Origin: UBA822 sp036336795
GTDB taxonomy: Bacteria > Gemmatimonadota > Gemmatimonadetes > Longimicrobiales > Gaopeijiaceae
Direction: 5' to 3'
NCBI GenBank assembly: GCA_036336795.1
Contig: JAYZFL010000022.1
Span: 1 to 64,000 of the forward strand
DNA length: 64,000 bases
Part shown: positions 7,742 through 16,392 of the stretch, piece after piece
Layout of the letters: every line of letters begins with the position of its first letter
Numbering within the stretch: the first letter of the stretch is position 1
The notes under the pieces: model-generated
What the model saw: the letters and a program-made list of their open reading frames with translations, nothing else
What the model was told of the DNA's origin: nothing
The model's database searches: none
Translations under genes and position numbers: made by a program

Positions 7742-10498
7742 TCAGAACTCGCCAAGGGTAGCTGCCTTACCACGTAGCTTGTCCAACTGCTCTTGGAAAT
7801 TGCTCTCCTTCGAGCGCTCCTTTTCCACCACGTCCGCTGCAGCCCCTCTCAAGAATCCTTCGTTCGACAACTTCTTCCGGGCGGTTTCTACCTGTACCAT
7901 CAGGCGGCTAATCTCAGTCTGCAATCGTTCTCTCTCACGGGCGACGTCAATCACGCCGTCCAACGGGATGAATACTTCCACTCCATTCTTTAAAACTGCG
8001 TGTGCGCCCACACCGTCCGGAGCTTTGTCTAGCTCGCAGGTGTCTACCCGAGCGAGACGCTTTACCGAGGCTTGCTGGCTCTCTAGGACCGCACGGAAAT
8101 CCGGACCCACTGCCCCCAACTTCACGGTGACTCGCGCACCTTCTGGTATAGCATACTCCTGCCTGAGACTCCGGATCTGAGTGATGAGCTCTTGGAGATC
8201 TGCTACTCGTTCCTCGGTTCTCGTATCGATAAGTGTCTTATCAGCTTCTGGCCATGCCGCAACCATCAAAGCCTCGGGCCTCTCCGATGCGTTAGGCCAC
8301 GGCAGGCGGTCCCATAGAGCCGAGGTAACGAAGGGTGTTAGTGGATGCAGAAGACGGCAGACACAATCCAGAACGACGCCGAGTGTAGCTCGTCCTGCAT
8401 GACGACTGTCATCTTGGGAATCAGCCTGCATACGTGGTTTGATTAGCTCCAGGTACCAATCGGCGAGGTCACCCCACACGAAGTGGTAAAGCCGATCCGA
8501 TACCTCATGGAGACGAAACTGTTCAAGCCCTTGGCTCACGTCCTCAATCACATGCTGTAGTCGTGACAGGATCCATCGATCCTCCAATTCAAGGGAGTCA
8601 CCCATCTCCTCAATCGTAGGAACCGGATCGTCTCCGAGGCTCATCACAGCGAAGCGTCCAGCATTCCAGAATTTGTTAGTGAAGTTGCGACCCGGTGAAA
8701 AAGACGCCTCGAGATCTTCGTGGTCTAGTTGGATGTCGCTTCCAATCGCAGCCGAGGAAAGAAGTGTGAAGCGAAGAGCGTCTGCCCCGAAGAGGTCTAC
8801 GACCTCGAGTGGATCGATTCCGTTTCCGAGCGACTTCGACATCTTCCTGCCATGCTTGTCCCGAACGGTTCCATGTAGATACACCTGGGTGAAGGGGGCC
8901 TCCTCCATGAATTCGTATCCAGCCATGATCATCCGAGCTACCCAAAAGAACAGGATCTCGGGCGCTGTAATCATATCGTGAGTCGGATAGAACGCCTGGA
9001 GATCCTTAGTTTTTTCGGGCCATCCAAAGACCGAGAACGGCCAAAGCCATGATGAGAACCAGGTGTCTAGGACATCTGGATCCTGGTTGAGCTCGGATCC
9101 ACCGCAAGAGCCACAGGTTTGTGGTTCATCTCGAGCGACGATGATCTCTTCACAACCCGCACAATACCAGACCGGAATGCGATGACCCCACCAGAGCTGT
9201 CTCGAGATGCACCAGTCCCGGATATTTTCCATCCAGCCTTCGTATACCTTCTTCCAGTGTGGTGGAGTGAAGGTGATCATTCCGTTTCGCGAGGCTTCAA
9301 GCGCTGGCTCCGCCAATGGCTTCATCCGGACGAACCATTGCAGGCTGAGTCGAGGTTCAACCACAGTGTGGCAGCGGTAGCAGTGCGGAATCGAGTGGAC
9401 ATTAGGATCTTCACCAGCCACCAGTTCGAGATCCTCTAGAGCCGATAGAATCTTCTTCCGAGCCTCGAAACGATCGAGCCCTCGAAATGCTTCCGGAGCA
9501 TTCTCATTCATCGTCGCTTCGGGTGTCATCACGTCCAATATCGGGAGTCCCGTTCGTTGAGCGATCTCAAAGTCATTTGGATCGTGAGCCGGAGTGACCT
9601 TCACCATTCCCGTGCCGAAGTCCGGATCGACGAACTCGTCCGCGATGACCGGAATAGTTCGACCGGTGAGAGGCAATGCCACCTTCGCTCCAACCAGGCT
9701 CATGTATCGGGGATCTTTTGGATTCACAGCCACGCCAGTGTCACCGAGGATCGTCTCAGGGCGAGTAGTGGAGACCGTGAGATACCAGCGGCCGTCCTTC
9801 AGCCGATCAATCGCCTGAGCGCCACTCTGGTGGGCCAACTCGGCCAGAGGTACGGAACTGTCGCTCAAGGGATAGCGGATGTGATACAGTTTCCCCTGAA
9901 CCTCTTCACCCTCTGCCTCTTCATTGGATAAAGCGGTCAGGCACCGAGGACACCAATTGATGATGTATTCACCTCGGTAGATCAGATCCTTCTCGTAGAG
10001 ACGAACGAACACTTCACGGACTGCCCGACTAAGCCCGTCGTCCAACGTGAAACGCGTCCTGTCAAAGTCACAGCTCGAGCCAATCGTTTTTAACTGCTCG
10101 AGTATCTGTCCACCTGTCTGGTCCACATACTCCCACACTCGCTCCAAGAACGCCTCTCGGCCCATGTCATGTCGCGACAAACCTTCCACGGCAAGCTTAC
10201 GCTCGACTGCATTTTGAGTGGCGATACCAGCGTGGTCCGTCCCCGGGACCCAGAGTGATGCTCTTCCTTGCATTCTGTGCCACCGAATCAGAACGTCCTG
10301 GATAGTGTTGTTCAGCCCGTGACCCATGTGGAGCACAGCAGTCACGTTCGGGGGTGGGATGACAATGACGTAGGGTGTCAATCCTTCAGCCGTAACAGCT
10401 TCTGGATCCACATGAAAATACCCGCTTTCGTTCCAGGATCGGTAGAGGGAAGCCTCAATGGCCTTCGGATTTAAACGAGGCGGAAATGCGTCGGCCAC
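7742..10498 (-). CDS. valS: Valine--tRNA ligase
   Basis: A class Ia aminoacyl-tRNA synthetase that charges tRNA-Val. HMGH (HIGH motif) is at 57-60 and KMSKS at 552-556. The CP1 editing domain carries TTRPETILGDTG (244-255). Zinc-type pairs NWCPRC (181) and CAGC/CGSC (446-465) are present, and the last 70 residues form the usual tRNA-binding coiled coil. The GTG at 10498 is chosen because AGGAG lies 5 nt upstream and the protein then begins close to family consensus (918 aa). The open frame extends 21 codons further to 10561. Confidence 0.96.
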   Translation of the reverse strand: MADAFPPRLNPKAIEASLYRSWNESGYFHVDPEAVTAEGLTPYVIVIPPPNVTAVLHMGHGLNNTIQDVLIRWHRMQGRASLWVPGTDHAGIATQNAVERKLAVEGLSRHDMGREAFLERVWEYVDQTGGQILEQLKTIGSSCDFDRTRFTLDDGLSRAVREVFVRLYEKDLIYRGEYIINWCPRCLTALSNEEAEGEEVQGKLYHIRYPLSDSSVPLAELAHQSGAQAIDRLKDGRWYLTVSTTRPETILGDTGVAVNPKDPRYMSLVGAKVALPLTGRTIPVIADEFVDPDFGTGMVKVTPAHDPNDFEIAQRTGLPILDVMTPEATMNENAPEAFRGLDRFEARKKILSALEDLELVAGEDPNVHSIPHCYRCHTVVEPRLSLQWFVRMKPLAEPALEASRNGMITFTPPHWKKVYEGWMENIRDWCISRQLWWGHRIPVWYCAGCEEIIVARDEPQTCGSCGGSELNQDPDVLDTWFSSWLWPFSVFGWPEKTKDLQAFYPTHDMITAPEILFFWVARMIMAGYEFMEEAPFTQVYLHGTVRDKHGRKMSKSLGNGIDPLEVVDLFGADALRFTLLSSAAIGSDIQLDHEDLEASFSPGRNFTNKFWNAGRFAVMSLGDDPVPTIEEMGDSLELEDRWILSRLQHVIEDVSQGLEQFRLHEVSDRLYHFVWGDLADWYLELIKPRMQADSQDDSRHAGRATLGVVLDCVCRLLHPLTPFVTSALWDRLPWPNASERPEALMVAAWPEADKTLIDTRTEERVADLQELITQIRSLRQEYAIPEGARVTVKLGAVGPDFRAVLESQQASVKRLARVDTCELDKAPDGVGAHAVLKNGVEVFIPLDGVIDVARERERLQTEISRLMVQVETARKKLSNEGFLRGAAADVVEKERSKESNFQEQLDKLRGKAATLGEF

Positions 10499-10813
10499 AG
10501 TCGCTCCTGTTAGGTGGCTAAAAGATGCAGCTAGCTTAGGGCTCACCCCGACTGAAGCCAAGACTGATCGCCCAGGAATGGCGCCACAATGCGCATTGAA
10601 ACACCAGAGAATTGCTCGAGCAAGGCGCGGGCCACATCACGTTCATATCATCCGCGTCAATTCGTGACGTGGTACTCAAGCGACTATGGCTCTTTTCGGC
10701 TGGAGTGAAAAATTCAACTGTACGGCATGCTTCTAGATCAGCTAAGGTCCTCGAAATATGGCCTGTAGACTTTCTAGTTATCAAGGCTCCCTAGAGCAGG
10801 AGAAACAATCATT
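10499..10813. other. Intergenic stretch upstream of valS
   Basis: About 315 nt without a recognisable gene. On the minus strand there is a short stem (GCTC-TAGG-GAGC) after the upstream gene that lacks a U-run. There is also an 82-codon open frame (10536-10784) with no family resemblance, and a second frame reading YERDVARALLEQFSG before a stop near 10540. The second looks protein-like but is closed upstream and unidentified. The valS ribosome-binding site AGGAG is at its left end. Confidence 0.5.
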
Positions 10814-11647
10814 TCAATAACCCGGAAAGCCGCGGGTCGTATCCGGTGGGACGTCAGTGTTCCTACGCTCTCGATCCTTTCTTCTCCGGATCGCCTCAGC
10901 TCTCTCCTTCCAGCTAGCTCGTAGTGCCTGGGCGTTGGCCCCATTCAGAATATCCTGATCCTCCCAAGCTCTCCGGGTAGCCTGTTCCCGCTGCCATGAA
11001 GTCCCTGAGAAGTAAACAGGCAGGGGAAGTGTGACGTCCCCCAAATGAATTCTTCCAGGGGAAACGCCCCAACGTCGTCCGTTCGCATCTGTCGTTGTCC
11101 AATCGGTGAGAGCGTCTTCGGTGGCCAAAGCCGCCGCGACAGAGTCAGCCCAAATTTCCAAGCGGCCCTCAAGCATGAGCTCCATCCTTTCGGCTTCGGT
11201 AAGCTCGAACAGCTCCGGTCGTGCTTCCCGCCAGAGACGCTTGTCAGAACTTCGCACTCGCAGAACCTCAGCAGCTCGGACTCCCCTGAATAAATTCCCC
11301 GGATCTGCAACCTCAATCTCAACAGGGCCGACATCCGGCTGAACGCCCTCTGTCTCCAAAACCGGTTCGAATTCAAGTTCCTCATCAATCGATTCAAGGA
11401 GTGATTCCGGAGAGATGATCTCGACAACGCGAACTACCTGCATGCCAGAGAAAGAGTTCGATAGTGATCGCACTCCAATCACAGCTTTAGTCGGGCCCCA
11501 CCGGTCTAGACCAACGGCATAAAGAAGGACGAGGATAACATGGAAGACGGCGGATAAAACCAACCCGACCAGCGTGGCGTGGCGCTCTGTCACGGACCGG
11601 CGCCCCCCTACCCGACGACCGGGATCGTCAAGAATCGGACCACTCAT
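10814..11647 (-). CDS. Membrane-anchored protein of unknown function
   Basis: 277 residues. A basic N-terminus (DPGRRVGGRRSVTERH) is followed by one transmembrane helix (LVGLVLSAVFHVILVLLYAV, about 26-45), then a long soluble part rich in Glu and Arg. The topology is that of a single-pass inner-membrane anchor with a periplasmic domain, loosely TonB-like, but the proline-rich region and C-terminal TonB motif are absent. The C-terminus is a charged helix (WKERAEAIRRRKDRERR). The ATG at 11647 follows GGGAGG by 12 nt. It is about 60 nt downstream of the dapL-like gene and probably in the same transcript. I do not recognise the family. Confidence 0.72.
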   Translation of the reverse strand: MSGPILDDPGRRVGGRRSVTERHATLVGLVLSAVFHVILVLLYAVGLDRWGPTKAVIGVRSLSNSFSGMQVVRVVEIISPESLLESIDEELEFEPVLETEGVQPDVGPVEIEVADPGNLFRGVRAAEVLRVRSSDKRLWREARPELFELTEAERMELMLEGRLEIWADSVAAALATEDALTDWTTTDANGRRWGVSPGRIHLGDVTLPLPVYFSGTSWQREQATRRAWEDQDILNGANAQALRASWKERAEAIRRRKDRERRNTDVPPDTTRGFPGY

Positions 11648-11710
11648 CAGGCCTACCAACCTCCCTTACTCTCGGTTCCTAAGGAAGAGGGCAGAACGCC
11701 GGAGGCTCGA

Positions 11711-12877
11711 CTACCTCGCGATCACCCTCCCCAACCTCTCCGATGCCTCCTTCATCCGCGCTTCGTCAACCGTAAGAGCTACTCTGAAAAACCCTTCGCC
11801 TCCGTCCCCGAGTGCTGCCCCTGGAAGAATTACTACACCCTCTTCTAGGGCCCGCCCGGCAAAGTCCACCGAGGACTCGCCACCGGGCACCGGCACCCAC
11901 AGGTACATCGTGGCTCTCGGTTTTGTCACCGAGAACCCAACTCCCCTTAGAGTCGCAACTGCCACGTCGCGTCGGGATTGGAAGCGGGCAACGTTACCCG
12001 GTACCCAATCATCGTACGAGTCGAGCGCCGCCTTCCCGGCGGCTTGAACTACTTTGAAAACTCCTGTATCGAAAAAAGTCTTGACCCTGGAAAGCGCCTC
12101 GATAAGATCAGCACCTCCCGCCACCCAACCTAACCTCCAGCCCGTCATGTTGAAGGTCTTGGAAAAAGAATGGAACTCAAGGGCAACACTCGGAGCACCC
12201 TTCACTTCCAAGATGCTCGGAGGGCGATAGCCATCAAAAGCAATTTCACTGTACGCATGATCGTACACGAGCACAGCATCGGTGTTCTGACAAAAATTTA
12301 CGGCCTCACGAAGGTAATCGAGCGAAGCCGTGGCTGCCGTCGGATTATTCGGATAGTTGAGGTATAACATCCGAATTCGAGATTGCAGCTCGTCCGCAAA
12401 ACCATCCAACGGAACAAGGAATTCATTTTGGGCACGCAAAGGCATCGGGTAGGGTTCACCGCCAGCCAAGAGTACGCCACCACGATAAGCTTGATAGGCC
12501 GGATCAGGCAGTACAGCTACATCCCCCGGATTGAGAAACGCAAGGGGAAGTTTGGCAATTCCCTCCTTGGAGCCGATCAGGGGTAAGATCTCACGGTACG
12601 GGTCGAGATCAACACCGAAACGCTTCTTCATCCAGAGGGCGATCGCTTCACGTAACTCGGCTAGGCCCAACTGAAAGGGATAGCGGGACATACTCATATC
12701 CGTAGCAGCCTCGCCAAGCCGTCGGACCGCTTCCGGCGGCGGACTCAGGTCTGCGTCTCCGGCCCCCAGATCGATCACGTCGACACCAGCCGCTTGAAGA
12801 CGTTGCCTGGTCTCCGGAACACCCGTAAGCGGGTAGCCAGGAAGACTTTGAAAAACCCGGCTCCGCTTAGGAGCCAA
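11711..12877 (-). CDS. dapL: Class I/II aminotransferase, LL-diaminopimelate aminotransferase-like
   Basis: A PLP-dependent fold-type I aminotransferase of 388 residues. NYPNNPT (174-180) and the PLP lysine K240 in SFSKTFNMTGWRLGW are present. IDLGAGDADLSPPPE near the N-terminus and the overall length are like DapL, which makes LL-DAP for lysine and peptidoglycan. Other subfamilies (alanine or aspartate aminotransferase) remain possible. The TTG at 12877 is preferred: it gives the family N-terminus (RVFQSLPGYPL), lies just after GGGAGAAGG, and overlaps the FAH gene by 11 nt. An ATG-type start further upstream would overlap that gene by 80 nt. Confidence 0.82.
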   Translation of the reverse strand: MAPKRSRVFQSLPGYPLTGVPETRQRLQAAGVDVIDLGAGDADLSPPPEAVRRLGEAATDMSMSRYPFQLGLAELREAIALWMKKRFGVDLDPYREILPLIGSKEGIAKLPLAFLNPGDVAVLPDPAYQAYRGGVLLAGGEPYPMPLRAQNEFLVPLDGFADELQSRIRMLYLNYPNNPTAATASLDYLREAVNFCQNTDAVLVYDHAYSEIAFDGYRPPSILEVKGAPSVALEFHSFSKTFNMTGWRLGWVAGGADLIEALSRVKTFFDTGVFKVVQAAGKAALDSYDDWVPGNVARFQSRRDVAVATLRGVGFSVTKPRATMYLWVPVPGGESSVDFAGRALEEGVVILPGAALGDGGEGFFRVALTVDEARMKEASERLGRVIAR

Positions 12878-13514
12878 TGTTCCCTTCTCCCTCGACTGGA
12901 TTACGGAGCGTGCCGACGCTCGAGATCTCCACTTCGACTTCGTCACCTAGCTTGAGAGGCCCAACTCCTTCAGGCGTGCCCGTAGCGACGATGTCCCCCG
13001 GCTCAAGAGTCATGACCCTAGTGATAAATGAGATGAGGAAAGGCACCGGAAACACCATGTCCGACGCCTGTGTCCGCTGCCGCTCCTCGCCGTTCACGCG
13101 AGTAACTAAGGTCAAAGACGGAAGTTCTTCCAATGCAATCGGAACTACCGAGCCGATTGGACAAAACGTGTCGAAGCTCTTAGCTCGCGACCATTGACCG
13201 TCTTTCCGTTGGATGTCCCGTGCGGTCACGTCGTTCAGAGGAAGAACTCCCTCGACAACGTTCCAAGCCTCCGCCTCTGAGACATGACGGGCCATTTTAC
13301 TTATCCGGATCGCAATCTCACCCTCATAGTGGACTTCACCGACATCCGAAGGGGCCACGATCGGCTCTCCTGACGCGATGACACTTGAGGGCGGTTTCAG
13401 AAAGATAATTGGCTGATCGGGGACTGTACCTCCGAGTTCAGCAGCATGCTCATGGTAGTTCTTCCCAACACAAACAATCTTCGATGGACGAAAGTTCGGT
13501 TCGGTTCGCTCCAT
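12867..13514 (-). CDS. Fumarylacetoacetate hydrolase family protein
   Basis: A 215-residue single-domain FAH-fold enzyme. IVCVGKNYHEHAAELG near residue 14, EVHYEGEIAIRI with the metal-binding acidic residues near 63, and ARDIQRKDGQWSRAKSFDTFCPIGS are the family signatures. TGTPEGVGPLKLGD lies near the C-terminus. Members hydrolyse or decarboxylate C-C bonds of acylpyruvates and oxaloacetate; the substrate cannot be assigned. It lies between a small membrane protein gene (3 nt upstream) and dapL (overlapping), so it is in an operon. Confidence 0.9.
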   Translation of the reverse strand: MERTEPNFRPSKIVCVGKNYHEHAAELGGTVPDQPIIFLKPPSSVIASGEPIVAPSDVGEVHYEGEIAIRISKMARHVSEAEAWNVVEGVLPLNDVTARDIQRKDGQWSRAKSFDTFCPIGSVVPIALEELPSLTLVTRVNGEERQRTQASDMVFPVPFLISFITRVMTLEPGDIVATGTPEGVGPLKLGDEVEVEISSVGTLRNPVEGEGNIGS

Positions 13515-13517
13515 GGA

Positions 13518-13718
13518 TCAGTTCTTGGGGGGCTGCGTGTGAATCCAAGTCCCGATCACCGCCCCGAACCCTGCAATCGTAAGAAGCACAGCAATCACCG
13601 CCCACCAGAACCCTACGTCCGAATGGCCGGCCGACCAGCCGGTAGAAGAATCGCTGAACGCAAAGCCGGCCAAGACGAGGATTCCAAATCCCGCCATCAT
13701 GCCAAAAACACGCGTCAT
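13518..13718 (-). CDS. Small two-helix membrane protein, unknown
   Basis: 66 residues with two hydrophobic segments: VFGMMAGFGILVLAGFAF at 4-21, and WWAVIAVLLTIAGFGAVIGTWI near 38-59. These are joined by a short polar loop, and the tail is IHTQPPKN. It is only 3 nt ahead of the FAH gene on the same strand, which supports it being real. There are no motifs and no recognised family. Confidence 0.6.
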   Translation of the reverse strand: MTRVFGMMAGFGILVLAGFAFSDSSTGWSAGHSDVGFWWAVIAVLLTIAGFGAVIGTWIHTQPPKN

Positions 13719-13828
13719 GAGCTATCCGTATCCAAGTTGGAAGAACCCGGACGAGTCCCGGGCGACCGGCAGAATCTACTCCCTAGTCAGTCTGCCACAA
13801 GGTCTGGTCCACGCAATCAGCCAGCACC

Positions 13829-16381
13829 TCATAACCCGCTATAGAACTGTCTGAGATGGTGGGAAACGTCACTCCATGGGCCTTTCACAAATGGCGTGAC
13901 CGGAAGGGATTCTTTCAAGTAAGTGCCGTATCGCTTTCGAACGATGCGATCATCGAGAATGACGATGCCACCACGGTCATCTCGAGTCCGGATCAGCCGC
14001 CCAAAACCTTGCTTTAGTTTCAACGCCGCCAGCGGAAGCATAAACTCCCTGAAGGGGTTTCCACCTCGACGCTCGATCGCCTCAACGCGAGCAGCTGTGA
14101 TCGGCTCCGTCGGGACTCGAAACGGCAGGCGTGGGATAATAAGGCCCCTGAGCGGACGACCCGGAACATCTACACCTTCCCAAAAAGATGCGGTGGCGAG
14201 GAGAATTCCGGATCCGTGCTGGATGAATCCCTCTAGTAGTCGTGAACGTGCCTCCTCACCTTGGACGAAGAGTGGAAAATTTGATCCCTCCGCTCGCAGT
14301 ATCTTCGCAACTCTGCGGAGGGCCCCGTGGGATGTAAAAAGCACGAACAGCCCCCCATCCACGACCCCTGACATTTCACTTACGATGCCGGCTGTAGCCC
14401 CGTCAAATTCCCCATCCGGTGAGTTAACTTCCGGAAGGTCAGTAGGGACCGCCAACATAACTTGATTCTGTAAATCAAATGGTGACACTATTATATCACT
14501 TATTACTTTAAGTTTTACATTATATGTATCGGACAATTCTTCTTCGAGGCCAATTCTACTTCGTAGAAAAGTAAACGAGCCTCGAACAGCTCGGGTGGCC
14601 GAAGAAAAAACAACTGTCTCCAGCCTACGAAAAAGCTTCTCCCGTAACAGGTCACCCAACTCGACCGGAGCGGATGCCATAACGAGGTTTCCAGGTCTTC
14701 CCTTTGCGCGTGCACGCCACTCGAGCCATCGTACAGAGTGCTCATCTCCCTTTTCGGGAGACAGGATCTTTCGCAATGCCTGGACCGTACCAGCCAAGCG
14801 TCGTTCCCCACTCGACAGGTCGAGAATTCTCCCCTCAAGATCGTTCGAGAGAACCTCATTGCCCTTGATCCGCTCCCTCAATAGCCGAACCTCTGACTCA
14901 AAATTGCGGAGCGCCGTGAGGAGCCCTTCCAGACGTTCCTGGACATCAGGATTGGTTACGGGCTCAGGCAACTCGGGTGTCCCGATTCGGACAGCTCCGG
15001 GCGCTTCAGTGGGAAGCATCGGCTCCAGTGCGTCCAAAAATCTCGTTAGGTAGACCCTTGCCTCTTCAAGGGCGGGACGCACTCGTTCTTCGATTCGGCT
15101 CCTCAACTCGACGGCGACAGGCTGGTTCTTTCTCTCGGTGAATGCCTTTTGGAGAGCAGTAAGCAGACCCCTTCCTCCTCGATCAAACCGGGCCAACATC
15201 CTGAACATTCCGGTTCGAGTGGCCTGAGATCCAAGGTGTGACGTAGCGGCATCTTCAATGTTGTGAGCCTCGTCAAGGATGAGGTGCCGATAAGCCGGGA
15301 GAACAGCCGCTGCGGTGAAATTGTTTGCAGCAATACGGACCGAAAGATCAGTGAAGAGCAGATGGTGGTTCGTCACCAAGAGGGTAGCCGAAGCTGCATT
15401 TCTCCTTGCCCGCTGATAGAAACAGGCCTGGAAATGAGGACAGCGAGCACGCAAACAGATATCAGGGTCACTCTTCACTTCCTCCCAAATTTCGTCACGG
15501 GGCACGAAAGCTAGGTCTGAGTGGGACCCATCGTCCGTCTGTTCCATCCAGCCGATAAGCGCTCCCAGCTCTTCCACCCGATCGTCCTCGAAAAGTAGAG
15601 GGGCAGACTCGGCCGCGAGGCGTGCTCGTCGAATCGAAATGTAGTTACCGCGTCCCTTCACCAAAGCCCAATCAATTTCGTCATTCATCAGGCCCTGAAC
15701 CAATGGCAGGTCATTTCTGTCCAGTTGCTCTTGTAGGTTGATCGTGTTCGTCGAGATTACCGTCCGCTCTCGATTTTGGAGGCTCCACTGGGCCGCGGGA
15801 ATCAAGTATGCCAAAGATTTACCGATTCCTGTTCCGGCTTCAATCAGCGCAACTCCACCTTGGTTATATCTTGCCGTTACGTTACGAAGCATGTCGCGTT
15901 GCCCAGGTCTATCCTCATACTGAGGATGCGACTGAGCGAGGGGACCCTCAGGACCGATCAGTGCCTCTAGGGCACCCACGTCAAGTGACTCCACAACCCT
16001 GGGCGCTGGCGGATCGACAATGACATAGAGACCCTGAGCTTGATTATTAGTAATAGCTGAACCCAGACCGTCTTCGTAAACACGCGCGGCTACTCCGAGG
16101 TCGGCATCGGATGGCTCCAGCTCACCAGACGGGTGGTTGTGGATCATCACCCCTCCCTCCTCCGCACCACCCGCCACCGCCAGTACCGCAGCCTTGTTCC
16201 CCCTAGCCACTGCTTTTGGCTCTACGATCTCCCGAGCCCCGTTTACACGAGCCAAGAAGCAAACCTCACGGCCACCAGCTTTTTCTATTTCCACCCGGAT
16301 ATACTCAGCTGCCGCAAGTGACAGTCTAAGATCGGACATCGAAGCGTCGGATTCGGGATTGATTTTTGAAATGGAGTCCAC
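13829..16381 (-). CDS. DinG/XPD-type superfamily 2 helicase with N-terminal RadC-like JAB domain
   Basis: 850 residues in two parts. Residues of about 17-130 form a RadC/JAB-type domain with HNHPSGELEPSDAD: His81, His83 and Asp94 have the metal-ligand spacing of RadC. From about 155 a DinG-type helicase follows: Walker A EAGTGIGKS (181-189), DEAH (370-373), and C-terminal motifs GSGILLATASFWEGVDVPG and KQGFGRLIRTRDDRG. The Fe-S domain has C309-x4-C314-x5-C320, the spacing of DinG. The first ligand, usually in NYLC, is replaced (KGRGNYIS, Ser249). The start is a GTG 11 nt after the upstream gene; an ATG 14 codons later (16339) is possible. Probably a 5'-3' helicase for repair or replication conflicts. 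Confidence 0.9.
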   Translation of the reverse strand: MDSISKINPESDASMSDLRLSLAAAEYIRVEIEKAGGREVCFLARVNGAREIVEPKAVARGNKAAVLAVAGGAEEGGVMIHNHPSGELEPSDADLGVAARVYEDGLGSAITNNQAQGLYVIVDPPAPRVVESLDVGALEALIGPEGPLAQSHPQYEDRPGQRDMLRNVTARYNQGGVALIEAGTGIGKSLAYLIPAAQWSLQNRERTVISTNTINLQEQLDRNDLPLVQGLMNDEIDWALVKGRGNYISIRRARLAAESAPLLFEDDRVEELGALIGWMEQTDDGSHSDLAFVPRDEIWEEVKSDPDICLRARCPHFQACFYQRARRNAASATLLVTNHHLLFTDLSVRIAANNFTAAAVLPAYRHLILDEAHNIEDAATSHLGSQATRTGMFRMLARFDRGGRGLLTALQKAFTERKNQPVAVELRSRIEERVRPALEEARVYLTRFLDALEPMLPTEAPGAVRIGTPELPEPVTNPDVQERLEGLLTALRNFESEVRLLRERIKGNEVLSNDLEGRILDLSSGERRLAGTVQALRKILSPEKGDEHSVRWLEWRARAKGRPGNLVMASAPVELGDLLREKLFRRLETVVFSSATRAVRGSFTFLRSRIGLEEELSDTYNVKLKVISDIIVSPFDLQNQVMLAVPTDLPEVNSPDGEFDGATAGIVSEMSGVVDGGLFVLFTSHGALRRVAKILRAEGSNFPLFVQGEEARSRLLEGFIQHGSGILLATASFWEGVDVPGRPLRGLIIPRLPFRVPTEPITAARVEAIERRGGNPFREFMLPLAALKLKQGFGRLIRTRDDRGGIVILDDRIVRKRYGTYLKESLPVTPFVKGPWSDVSHHLRQFYSGL

Positions 16382-16392
16382 GGAGACGCCGC

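Noticed and set aside
10536..10784. 82-codon minus frame upstream of valS as a gene
   Set aside because: Composition (Ser/Trp/Cys-rich, low Gly/Ala structure) and no ribosome-binding site suggest chance. It lies in the valS promoter region.
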